Assembly: GCA_000467715.1 (NCBI GenBank)
Contig: AJFK01000027.1
Location: 1 to 27,090, forward strand
Direction: 5' to 3'
Source: Hysterium pulicare CBS 123377
Taxonomy: Eukaryota > Ascomycota > Dothideomycetes > Hysteriales > Hysteriaceae
Length of the DNA: 27,090 nucleotides
The notes beneath the pieces are model-generated. The model was not told the origin of the DNA, did not search any database, and saw only the letters and a program-made list of their open reading frames with translations. Of this stretch, positions 8,504-19,498 are shown in pieces. A program made the position numbers and the translations under genes. Position 1 is the stretch's first letter. Every line of letters begins with the position of its first letter.

Positions 8504-10679
8504 TCTGAGTTTCCCCCGAAGTGATGATATTCACAGAAACAGCGGATGTGTATCAGCAGCCGCGACAGCGACCAGTGCGCAATAAAGAAGTGGTAAGATA
8601 TGAAGTGAAGGATTCGAGAAAAGGTAATTCCGTTCGTGGAATGCTAATGAAAGGTCGAAAACTGGCAATATGAGATATGCGAGGAAAACAGATAGTAGAG
8701 GTGACCATTCCATCCGCGGCCGACTAACATACACGAGCGCAGTGCATATTTCCAATTTTTACACGCCAGTAAGTTGAGCGCCTTGCAAGCAGGCTGGCGA
8801 AAAGCAGCTGGAGCGTGAACAGCACTAGTTCTCAAACGTTAGCATTGTGGGATGCAGTCGTAGTTCTCTGCAGTAGATGGAACGTTCATAAGTCTGCAAC
8901 CCATGCAAGACTTCGTCGCAAGCAGTTGCGCTAAACGGTTGGCTAGGTCAGCATCTTAAAGAAAATTGCAACTAATGGTTCCTATATGAGTTGCATGTCT
9001 TGCAGAGAAGGTAGAAGACTCAGTCATCGTCGAGGCTTACAATGGATGGCCACGAAGCCGGCTAAGGAGTGTCTACGATAGTAAATATTCCCGAGGGGAG
9101 TCGATATCTTACGTTCCTTGAAATGGGTTTGAAGTCAACTAGCAGGATAGTATGTAGCCGCCTTTCATGTCCCTGTATGCGGATATGGGAACATACAAAC
9201 GCCGAAAGGTATATGGACGGGATCTGACACACTATCTCGTTGTTTTCAGTATCCCAGGCCTGATATAGGTCGGCCATGTAGTGATTGGCTAACGCAATAA
9301 CTGATTGTTAAGCAGTCCTCCTCGGGAGCATTTCATACGGCTGGGAACTCCGGCAGAACGGTGACTGGGCTTCCGAGAGCCGCATGTCAGTCTGCGCTTG
9401 TATATCTTGCTAGATACATCGATACGCCCGTGGACGTGCACACACGGCGAGGTTGAATCTGAAGGAAAGGTGAGATGAGTCATGGGCTGAAGACGAGAGT
9501 TAGCCTTGTGCATTTGCAGCAAAGAAAAGAAATTGTATTCTGTGCTGAGTTTGTATGAGTTGAAATGAGTCATGGCTTGGCATAGACTGCGGGTGAACCA
9601 CGAGTACGGCGCGCGGGGTTGAACTGCGTACTGAAAGTGGTGCCATGCCGCCCTCTTCTGACGCCCTTGACAGACTCGTCGCTGAGAAGCTGGAAAAGGG
9701 AGCGTCGTATTTTGCATGAGCATCGTGAGGCACCGGAGTAGGTCCGGTCTGATCACAGCCATTTTGAATGTGGGGCAAAGTGGAGGGGATTTCAATCATC
9801 CCCTTCAAATATCAGCCCTACCAAGTGCGCCCATTTCCGCTTCCGATTCCGAGAATTCGTCTGTTACCAAACCGGGTAAATGCTGGCTTTAATCTTTCAA
9901 AACAACATCCCAGGAGGTACCTGTAGTCCTTCGTATGTGCGTCTTCGTCACCAACTCCCTCTATAATGCAACTAAGCAGGCTCAAGGGCTGAACGGGAAC
10001 ACGTTAGACGGCAAAGGCGGGTGAAGTTGCATAAATGCGGTGTGTGGTGTGTGGTGAGTATCGCTGTCCCTGGCTATCATTCACTGATGAGTGGGGCGCC
10101 AAGAGCTGGGATTACCAACGTCTTCAGCGCTGTGCTGCCTTCGGCATCTTCTTGATACCGCCTCCATACCCACTCCGCTGTACGCAATCCGGTCTGTCTC
10201 CATACGGACTGAGATATGGTGGGATTGGTCTTGGCTTCTCGAGGCCTTTATGACTCAAAGATGCTATGCGACACAGCAAGATGGCTCATCATGATGAACA
10301 GCTCCATTTCAAGAATATATAAGAACATATATAGTTGATTGGCTGCACTTCGGACCCATGAATGCGATCTCCCTTTCGTAGATACCTTCCGTGCACTAAA
10401 CCATTCCCTAAGCCGATTCCGATACTCTAGGGCCCGTTTTATCGGCCTTAACTCAATCGCCGAGCCAAGCCAGCATCCTTTTTCTTTTGAAGCTCCGCCT
10501 GCTTGGGATTCAATTGTTTTCACTTTCGGCCCCCCGAGCTTGCAATCTTTTCATTCTTTTGTTGCGGTGCAATTCATTAATTTATATCTTAGCTTTCATA
10601 CCTACTTAACATTGCCGAGTTGTCGGTAAGCTCGCAGGGTGCTTGGGTACGCCACAACGTGGCTGCTCCCCGTTGCGAA
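8504..10679. other. 2.2-kb gene-free region upstream of the ABC transporter
   Basis: Several open frames exist (for example 9289-9795 and 9500-9808 on the minus strand), but they overlap in different frames, and none resembles a family or has consistent splice signals. Visible features: a GT-rich run near 10037-10056, a pair TCCGG...CGGA (about 10188-10208) that could suit a zinc-cluster factor, a TATATAA at 10316-10322, and a pyrimidine-rich leader from about 10440 to 10620. It probably serves as a long promoter; a non-coding transcript cannot be excluded. Confidence 0.4.
10316..10322 (+). promoter_or_regulatory. TATA-like element, ABC transporter
   Basis: TATATAA about 360 bp before the transporter ATG, followed by a pyrimidine-rich stretch typical of fungal leaders. 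It would imply a leader of roughly 300 bases. Prediction from sequence only. Confidence 0.3.
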
Positions 10680-13600
10680 ATGGAGAACACGGACACTCCT
10701 CTGAACCATTCCACCTTCGAAGCCATTCGTCCTGAACGAAGACACTTCGACCACGATGCAGACACAATTCAAGACGTCAGCGACTCCGAGAAGGAACCTC
10801 CACGCCCCGAATACTCCAAGAGAGGATACAGCCATGTCGACGGTGGGGTCAACATTGAACGCGCCGAGGCCGAGTTCGCAGAGCTCAGCAAAGAGCTCTC
10901 TCGTACCAGCCACCTCTCCCGTCGCATCAGCCGGACCCAGAGCCGGCAGAGGGGCGATACTATCCACGACGTGGAGAAAGCTCCCGACTTCGAAGGCTCC
11001 GATGACGAGCCTTTCGACCTCGAGGCCGTCTTGAGAGGGAACAGGAGCGAGGAAGAGGCAGCGGGCATCAAATCGAAACGCATTGGCGTTGTCTGGGACA
11101 ATCTCACCGTCAGTGGCATTGGCGGAGTGAAGAACTATGTCAAGGTAAGCTGCACCCAGCTTCATACTAGGTCGGGAGCTAACCCGAATCTAAGACATTC
11201 CCAATGGCATTCGTTTCCTTCTTCAACGTCTACGAAACATTCAAGAACATTCTCGGACTCGGCAAAAAGGGAAGGGAATTCGATATTCTCAAGGACTTTC
11301 GCGGGGTTGCGAAACCGGGGGAGATGGTCCTGGTGCTAGGTCGCCCTGGATCCGGCTGCACAACCTTTCTCAAAGTAATAAGTAACCAAAGATATGGATA
11401 TACAAAAATCAATGGAGAAGTTCTCTATGGCCCTTTCAAAAGCGACTTCTTCGAGAAGCGTTATCGAGGAGAAGCTGTCTACTGTGAGGAAGACGAAAAC
11501 CATCACCCGACTCTTACGGTTGGTCAAACTCTGGATTTTGCTCTGGAGACCAAGGTACCTGGTAAGCGCCCCGCTGGACTATCTCGAAAAGATTTCAAGG
11601 AGAAGGTCATCGACTTGATGCTTAAGATGTTCAATATCGAGCACACTAAGAACACCATTGTTGGAAACCCCTTCGTGCGAGGAATTTCGGGCGGCGAACG
11701 CAAGCGAGTATCTATTGCAGAGACCATGGTCACCGGCGCTTCTGTTGTGTCTTGGGACAATTCAACCAGGGGATTGGATGCATCCACTGCAGTTGATTAT
11801 GCTCGCTCTTTGCGCGTCTTGACCAACATCTACAAAATCACAACCTTTGTGTCGCTCTACCAGGCCTCGGAGAATATATACGATGTTTTCGATAAAGTTA
11901 TGGTCATCGATAGTGGTCGTCAAGTCTATTTCGGGCCAGCCAAGGAAGCTAGAGCATACTTCGAAAGTCTGGGATTTCTCGAGAAGCCTCGCCAAACTAC
12001 CCCAGACTACCTCACTGGATGTACAGACCCTTTTGAACGCGAATATAGACCAGGCCGCAGCTCCGAGAATGTGCCGAGCACACCGGATGACTTGGTAGCT
12101 GCATTCAACAAATCAGATATCGCAGCTCACCTTGACCAGGAAATGGACGAATACCACAAGAGCATGGCCGAGGAAAAGCAAATTTACGATGATTTCGAAA
12201 CTGCCGTGAAGGAAAGCAAGCGACACGCTTCCAAGAAATCCGTGTATTCGATTCCATTCTACCTCCAGATGTGGGCAATTGCTAAACGTCAATTTTTATT
12301 GAAGTGGCAGGACAAATTCTCACTCGTCGTCTCATGGATCACCTCCATTGTTATTGCTATCGTAGTTGGTACGGTCTGGCTCAATCTTCCAAAGACGAGT
12401 GCCGGCGCTTTTACCCGAGGAGGTGTGCTTTTCATTGCCCTTCTATTCAACGCATTCCAAGCATTCTCTGAGTTGGCCTCTACCATGTTGGGGCGACCCA
12501 TTGTGAATAAACATCGTGCTTTCACCTTCCATCGACCGTCAGCTTTGTGGATAGCACAGATCGGTGTCGACTTGATGTTCTCTTCGGTTCAGATCTTGGT
12601 ATTCAGTATTATCGTCTATTTCATGACCGGCCTTGTACGAGATGCGGGAGCTTTCTTCATCTTCGTTTTGATGATCATTACTGGGTATTTAGCCATGACA
12701 CTTTTCTTCAGAACCGTCGGATGTCTCTGCCCTGATTTCGATGTGGCTATTCGACTCGCGGCTACTATTATCACGTTGTTCGTTCTGACGTCTGGATACT
12801 TGATTCAGTGGCAATCCGAGCAAGTGTGGCTGAGGTGGATCTTCTACCTGAATGCCTTGGGTCTCGGTTTCTCAGCACTGATGATGAATGAGTTTGGACG
12901 GCTAGACCTAACATGCGCTGGAACATCATTGATACCGTCCGGACCAGGCTACACTGACATCAATCACCAAGTCTGCACATTACCTGGGAGTCATGCTGGG
13001 TCTGTTGCCGTTTCCGGTAGCGATTACATCAAGCTAAGCTTTTCCTACGACCCCAAGGATCTCTGGCGAAATTGGGGTATAATTGTCGGTCTCATCGTCG
13101 CTTTCTTGATCGCAAACGCCTTCCTTGGTGAATACGTCAAGTGGGGGGCTGGTGGTAGAACCGTCACGTATTTCGTTAAGGAAGACAAGGACCTCAAGGA
13201 CCTCAACCAAAATCTTCGCCAGAAGAGGGATAAGCGGAACCGAAAGGAAGAGAACACAGACGCGAGCTCGGGTCTTAACATCACGTCCAAGGCGGTCCTT
13301 ACATGGGAAAATCTCTGCTATGATGTACCTGTTCCCTCTGGACAGTTACGCTTGCTCAAGGATATCTTTGGCTACGTCAAACCTGGGCAATTGACAGCAC
13401 TCATGGGAGCATCTGGGGCCGGGAAGACTACCTTATTGGATGTTTTAGCAGCTCGTAAGAATATCGGAGTCATTAATGGCGAAAAACTCGTGGATGGGAA
13501 ATCTCCTGGCATTGCTTTCCAGCGTGGTACTTCGTACGCGGAACAACTTGATGTTCATGAGCCTGCAACAACAGTCCGGGAAGCTCTCCGATTTTCAGCT

Positions 13601-15235
13601 GACCTCCGACAGCCGTACGATACCCCCCAGGAAGAGAAATATGCCTATGTTGAAGAAGTTATCTCTCTTTTGGAGATGGAAGACATGGCAGACGCTATCA
13701 TTGGAGACCCCGAGAGTGGCCTTGCGGTCGAGCAGCGGAAACGTGTCACAATCGGAGTCGAATTGGCCGCGAAACCTGAACTACTCCTCTTCCTGGACGA
13801 ACCTACTAGTGGCCTTGACAGTCAGAGCGCCTTCAACATCGTCCGTTTCCTACGGAAATTAGCCGCTGCCGGTCAAGCAATCCTTTGCACCATCCATCAG
13901 CCCAACTCTGCTCTCTTCGAAAACTTCGATCGACTGTTGCTTCTCCAGCGTGGAGGTCAATGCGTATACTTTGGCGACATCGGCAAAGATGCGCATGTCT
14001 TGATTGACTACTTCCATCGACACGGTGCCAACTGCCCGCCCAAGGCTAACCCCGCGGAATGGATGCTTGATGCAATCGGCGCTGGTCAAGCTCCTCGCAT
14101 CGGTAAACGGGATTGGGCCGATGTGTGGGCTGATTCCGAAGAGTTTGCCCAAGTCAAAGAGGAGATCATTCGCATAAAGAGACAGCGCAGTGCCGAGGTT
14201 GGCGCAGCTGAGCCGGTCGTCCAGAAAGAGTATGCTACACCATTGTGGCACCAGATCAAACTGGTTAATAAGCGGATGACCCTTTCGTTCTGGCGCACAC
14301 CCAACTATGGATTTACTCGACTTTTCAACCATGTCATTATCGCCTTCCTTACTGGGCTGATGTACTTGAATCTCGATAACTCAAGATCATCTCTTCAATA
14401 CCGTGTCTTCATCATTTTTCAGGTCACTGTTCTCCCCGCGCTTATTCTCGCCCAAGTCGAACCGAAGTATGCCGTCTCCAGGATGATCAGCTACCGCGAG
14501 CAAGCAGCTAAAGCATATAAACAATTTCCCTTTGCGTTATCCATGGTAGTCGCGGAAATGCCTTACAGCATCCTCTGTGCCGTCTGCTTCTTTGTCCCTC
14601 TGTACTACATTCCGGGCCTCAACCCCGCCTCAGACCGAGCCGGATACCAGTTTTTCATGGTTTTGATCACCGAGATCTTTTCCGTTACCCTTGGCCAAAT
14701 GGTCGCAGCCTTGACACCCAGTCCCTTTATCAGCTCACTCGTCAACCCGTTTATTATTATCATCTTCGCCCTATTTTGTGGTGTCACGATCGCCAAACCT
14801 CAGATCCCAGGCTTTTGGCGCGCCTGGTTGTACCAGCTTGATCCGTTCACGCGGCTCATTGGCGGTATGATCGTGACCGAGCTTCATGAACAGCCTGTTC
14901 GCTGTACGTCCAGGGAATACAACAGCTTCACTGCTCCAGATGGTCAAGACTGCGGGACGTACATGTCAAAATTTTTCTCGAGCGGTGGGCCTGGATATCT
15001 TGCCAGTAATGTCACTGACGTGTGCCAATACTGTGCGTATAGTGTTGGCGACCAGTTTTACACACCGCTTGGATACGACTTTAAGTATAGGTGGAGGGAC
15101 CTTGGCATTTTCGCTGCGTTCATTGGCAGCAATTTGATTTTCTTGTTCATTGCTGTAAGTTCTCCTACCCCCGTTTCACACGATCTACCGCTAACAATCT
15201 GTTAGGCACGTTTCTTGAACTTCAACCGCCGTTAG
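10680..15235 (+). CDS. PDR-type (ABCG) multidrug ABC transporter, full length
   Basis: Plasma-membrane efflux pump of the fungal pleiotropic drug resistance class, which exports azoles, toxins and lipids in relatives. Model join(10680..11144, 11195..15154, 15206..15235), 1484 residues, the usual size. Introns are 50 and 51 bp; the last exon adds only nine residues, ending FNFNRR-like (ARFLNFNRR). Order is NBD1-TMD1-NBD2-TMD2. NBD1: Walker A GRPGSGCTT (204-212) with Cys for Lys, signature VRGISGGERKRVS (316-328), Walker B SWD at 343 followed by Asn instead of Glu. NBD2: Walker A GASGAGKTT (893-901), a degenerate signature LAVEQRKRVTIG (998-1009) and FLDEPTSGLDS with D1023/E1024. This is the normal PDR asymmetry, with one working ATP site. 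TMD1 spans about 505-790, TMD2 about 1168-1475 with a Cys-rich outer loop before the last helix. The sequence recalls Aspergillus AtrF/yeast BFR1-like pumps, but I cannot fix the clade or substrate. Confidence 0.95.
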
Positions 15236-15784
15236 GGATAGCATTATCATAAGTTACCGATACCTTCTCTCTGTACATTGGCACTGATTAGTAAATATTA
15301 TCTGGGATTGTTTAGAGAAGCGATCCAACTGTAACGGAACGTGCATTGGTCATTTCGGTGTTTATAAAAGGTCGGGACTCAGCAATGATGTGCATGGACA
15401 GATGGTCATTTTTAGGCGTTTGCAAATTGAGTTGTTCCATACGCATCAGCATTCACCTTTGCTAATAGAGGCATGCCAAAATCTCATTATATGATTATAT
15501 CCTTCACTCGTTAACCTCGCATGCTGCCGCATTCACGTCATTCGTTGAGCATTTACATTCACCGTCGCTTTCGTTGTAGAGACAGCTACGTACCCCTCTT
15601 CCAGTCTTCCAGAAACTTCGTGCAAACGATCCGTTTTCCTTAAAGACCTCTATGTTCACGCTGCAAAATCGTTTGCTCCGCTTCTGCTTCCCTTTTCTAA
15701 ATCTTTGACGTTATATCTGGGCTTCCCATCGCTGCAGCGCAGCCACGGTCGCACTACATACATTTCCAGGCTTGCTTCACTAAT
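15236..15784. other. intergenic, ABC transporter to membrane protein
   Basis: Holds the transporter's 3' end and the leader of the next gene. The last 150 bp are pyrimidine-rich. No gene, repeat or clear control element recognised. Confidence 0.4.
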
Positions 15785-17659
15785 ATGGCTCCCACAGGCA
15801 TCTCCTTCCCCAAACCCTCTTTCACGTTTCCTCCACCTACATATCAAGCTCCACCTTCAAACCTCCCACATAATCAACGAGCTGTTCACAAAAACATGAA
15901 CAAAAGTATCAACCTAGCTATTCGCACGACTCTCCCGGCGACGACCCCGACATTTTCTCTTCAGCGCGACAACATGGGCGCGGAGTCCAACAATCCTAGA
16001 ACGAGCTACCAAAGTCCAGATTCCGAGAATCACGCCCATGTGTCTAGTATCTCCTTCCCTGAATTCGCCAGAACCATCAACATGGGTGCAGAGACTAAAC
16101 AACCTCCGAAGACTACGATCCATGGCCCCACGCCTAGGAATCATGGTCGCGATACGAAGATCCCTGTAGCTCCTGCTGGTGTGGATATCCAGACTGCGGA
16201 GATACCTGCTGCGCATACTTCTAGTAGTGTGAGTAGCAAGGACTTTAGGCGATTCCCAGCGATAGAAACATTCTTGCCTGTTGTAAAAACCAGGCAACCA
16301 AATGGCCATGCTGGGGAGATAGACGAGGTTGTGGAATTGAATCCACTTGAAATGATCGTGGAGGAAGAGCTTGAGGCTGATAAGGCGGGCGACGACTTAA
16401 CATTTACGGCTATGGGAGTTGTCCCCGGTATGGTGAAAAGCGTCACTTTCACCCCCTCACCCACCAACTCCACCCACACCCAGTACTACGATGATCTTCC
16501 GAGGCAAACACGCCATCATCATATGCAGTTACAGTCCGGAATGCATTCTGGACATCCGGAGCATGGCTCACATGTCACCAGTTCTCGACTACCAACACAG
16601 AATGGAACCACAAACGCTTCCCTTCCCTTCACGCTCGAGTTCGATCTCCCACCATTCTCAACTCTCGCGCTGGTTATTCTAGTTACTGCGTTACTCGTAG
16701 CTACCCTAACTACGATTGTGATCTACCTCGTTAACTTCCCACCCGCCTTTCTCATTGGAAAGGAGAAAGTTCAAGGATCTAAGAAGAAAAGGAAAGAGAA
16801 GACGAAACCCAAAACTGAGACGAGCGGGTGGAGGAATTGGAATTGGCTTCCAACTTGGTTGAATGGCAAAAGGAACGCGGCACGTGTTTTGAAGCCCATC
16901 GATAAACCAAGTAAATACGTACGGATTGCCGGCGACGAGCTTGATAGTGCTATTTCCACTGCTACTGGACTTGCACATACGCAGTCGGCATCCGAGCTTC
17001 ATCTACGCAGAGGTAGACAGCTGAAACGAAGTTCTTCCCCAGTGGCTCCTTCGTCCTCCGATGGTCCAGTCCGACACCCCAGAAGTCCTGTAGCTTCAGA
17101 ATCATACTCGGCAATCGCTACGCGCGCTGCGACTGTGCCATCCACGCCAGCACCGGTGCCCACGTCATCTAACAATTGGAATGACATACCCTTAGACACT
17201 CTCAGCTCAAAAGTTCGAAATATGCGATCTCCCAACCGCGCTGCTCCTATTCCGACGTCGTCCCCACGCTCATCAGGTTCCGCATCGCCAACCAACCCGT
17301 TTCTTACAATGGGTGATTCCTACAGCATTAAATCCCGCACAAGCGAAGAATGGCTCGCCGAGCGCTCAGCCTTCCTCACCCGAACCTCGAGTCAAGATTC
17401 AGAGTTCGATGAAGAAGCGTTAACGCCCCGGAACACACCACTTAGCGCATCATTCCCGCCGAACCCTCTCGCGTGGTATCTGGGTAGTCAGGGACCTACG
17501 GGGATATACAACAGTGATAGAGGTCGTGGAGGACGCAGGGTAGACTGGTTGGAGAGTATTGATGGGGCGGTGACGAGGGTTGTTAATGGGATTGCGAGGT
17601 GGACGGGAGATGAGGGGGAGGATGAGGGTTTGTTGTTACCCATGAGCAAGGGAGACTGA
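15785..17659 (+). CDS. single-pass membrane protein of unknown function
   Basis: I do not recognise this protein. It is one exon of 624 residues from the ATG at 15785; Met38 or Met64 are alternative starts. Residues 1-280 are polar and low complexity with no signal peptide. They contain two NMGAE blocks (63-67 and 99-103), each followed by a Pro/Thr/Asn-rich stretch, suggesting an old internal duplication. An acidic patch lies at 178-204. One membrane helix (about 293-316) is followed at once by a basic run (KKKRKEKTK, about 333-341), so by the positive-inside rule the C-terminus is cytosolic. The tail (350-624) is Ser/Pro-rich, with many SP/TP sites, and ends in a WLESIDGAVTRVVNGIARW amphipathic segment and an acidic end. 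It may be a signalling or cell-surface sensor-like protein, but that is only a guess. Convergent with TAF6. Confidence 0.8.
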   Translation: MAPTGISFPKPSFTFPPPTYQAPPSNLPHNQRAVHKNMNKSINLAIRTTLPATTPTFSLQRDNMGAESNNPRTSYQSPDSENHAHVSSISFPEFARTINMGAETKQPPKTTIHGPTPRNHGRDTKIPVAPAGVDIQTAEIPAAHTSSSVSSKDFRRFPAIETFLPVVKTRQPNGHAGEIDEVVELNPLEMIVEEELEADKAGDDLTFTAMGVVPGMVKSVTFTPSPTNSTHTQYYDDLPRQTRHHHMQLQSGMHSGHPEHGSHVTSSRLPTQNGTTNASLPFTLEFDLPPFSTLALVILVTALLVATLTTIVIYLVNFPPAFLIGKEKVQGSKKKRKEKTKPKTETSGWRNWNWLPTWLNGKRNAARVLKPIDKPSKYVRIAGDELDSAISTATGLAHTQSASELHLRRGRQLKRSSSPVAPSSSDGPVRHPRSPVASESYSAIATRAATVPSTPAPVPTSSNNWNDIPLDTLSSKVRNMRSPNRAAPIPTSSPRSSGSASPTNPFLTMGDSYSIKSRTSEEWLAERSAFLTRTSSQDSEFDEEALTPRNTPLSASFPPNPLAWYLGSQGPTGIYNSDRGRGGRRVDWLESIDGAVTRVVNGIARWTGDEGEDEGLLLPMSKGD

Positions 17660-17950
17660 GGGGGTTTAGGGAGATGTGTGTGTGATGATGATAAGGTGGT
17701 AATGATGATAGTGGCTCTGTTTGAATGGAAGCGGTCTCTGGTTTGGCAGTCTTGCGCACTGGGTGCCGGGAGAGTATTGTAAGGTATCAAACCAGATGCA
17801 ATAACGAGATGTTCAAAAGAAGAGGCTGGGATTTAAACTGAATCTCGTTGGAACCGTCGGTAATAGTAAACCATATTCATCATACATGCCCGTGACACCT
17901 GAAACGCCTCAGTTGATGCCCCTTTCCCACAAACTGTATCCTACACCCTC

Positions 17951-19498
17951 TCACAAATTCACATCCGTCTCCAGAAGCACCTGAGCCAGACCGCTCCTCC
18001 CACTACTGATGATATTCTCCGCAACAACCTCCCCCACTTTCTCTGAAAGTCGAACCTTCATGGCTCCTAAATTCCCCACTCCATTGACCGCATTGACCCT
18101 TCCTTGACTTCTCTCCAACATCTCCAACCCTTTCAAGATAACCGCAGTAACAAAGTCCGCCTCAGTTTTCCTCGCCTCATCGCCCATCGCCTCTTTCAAC
18201 ACGTCGTCGTACATTTTGAGATTGGGCAGAACGAGAAGTTTCACGCCTTCGGGCCCAGTGATAGATATGAGAGCGAGAAGAGAACCGTAGTGTGTTCCGA
18301 GGGACTTATTTGGATCCAGGAAGTTCTTGAGACAGGTGCGTGCGATGCGGGGTTTTAGGGTAGAGGAAGAAGTTTCGTAGTGTGTACATATATGATGTAG
18401 GAGTGATGCAGCCAGGTCGCGTAATTGGAAATGTGCTATAGGTGTGGTATTATGGCCGTTTCCATTTGTACTCGTGCCATTGACATTTTCGGTCGAATTA
18501 TTAGAGGATGGTGTGGTAGACCCACCCAGATGCTTTCCGATGCAGCACGTTAGGACGGGCGGAACGATGTAGGCTATATAGGGTTCAAGGTAAATGGTGG
18601 GATTAGAGAGGAGGGCCGATATGCCGTGCATCATTTGAGTTAGGATGAAGATGTTCTTCAGGCAGTGTGTTACTTTTTCGCTGAACCAACTTATCAGGTA
18701 TGTGACTAGTTGGTGAATTCCTGGGTCTGTCTTTAGACTCGCCAGTGCTGCGTTCCGCCATTCACTGTTTGTCTCGTCTATCAGTGCGGATGAAAGTTTC
18801 GAGAAGAGCTCTTGTGATTCTTTGGATAGGACGTGCTTGACAAGAGGTTTCAACGCGACGGAATCATAACCTGCGCTTGCGGCAAGGTGTGGGTTTGCAT
18901 TCGGGCCCTTGGGGAGAAGGCTGTTGGTCGTAGAGGAGGTGGTGGAGGAGTCGGTGGTAGGGTTCTGTGGTATTGATGGTTGAACGCCTTCAACAGCGAG
19001 CCAGTGGGCTGGACGAAGTCAGTAGCGGCTCGAAATCAACAGATCATGGTCACGAAATGAATTGTTTCTTCCCCCAGTTCTCCGAAGCAACTGAAGTGGG
19101 AAAAGGAGCTTGGACGAGAATAGCATACCTGTGAATGTGATTTCTCGCGGCACCTTCGGCAACGGCGAATTGATTAACTTCTCAAAGTCCACCTCTTCAT
19201 CCTCAATATAGTATAGTGGTTGACCTGGCCCAATAGAAGCCTCTCCAAACCGTAGCGGCCTTGTGGACTCGTAGCCGTACAGTGGCTCTATGTTCAGTAC
19301 CCCCAGCGCATTCGAAATATCCTGTGTGCCCAATGTAGTCCGCTTGCCGTGTCGCATGAACTTCAGCGCTTCTTCCAAAACCTGGGCTATCCGGTAATCG
19401 ACATCTCGTGCCAGCTCCTCGACCACGTTGTCTGCTAGTGAGGCGATCCCGACCGATTCAGCTACGTCTCGTATGTTGTCCGGGTTCCAGACTGACAT
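17951..19498 (-). CDS. taf6: TAF6, TFIID/SAGA subunit
   Basis: General transcription factor subunit; its histone fold pairs with TAF9 in TFIID and, in yeast, SAGA. Model complement(17951..19008, 19129..19498), 475 residues. Exon 1 carries the histone fold (about 4-70) with [15 protein letters not shown] and the conserved [10 protein letters not shown]. The splice joins ACA-G to CC-CAC, giving [20 protein letters not shown]-like text, the family's linker (about 120-140). The donor is GTATGC and the acceptor is CAG; the 120-bp intron is not a multiple of a usual unit and contains no alternative exon that I see. Residues about 178-435 form the C-terminal HEAT region ([31 protein letters not shown]). 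A loop at 285-313 is an Asn/Thr/Ser/Gly-rich insertion between HEAT helices. The start ATG has A at -3. Essential housekeeping gene by analogy with yeast. Confidence 0.95.

Noticed and set aside
9289-9808. Minus-strand open frames of 168 and 102 residues upstream of the ABC transporter
   Set aside because: They overlap in different frames, lack domain-like order or consistent splice signals, and have compositions like random frames.
11760-11775. Asn replacing the Walker B Glu and Cys replacing the Walker A Lys in NBD1 of the ABC transporter
   Set aside because: These look like inactivating changes but are the normal degenerate site of PDR-type transporters.
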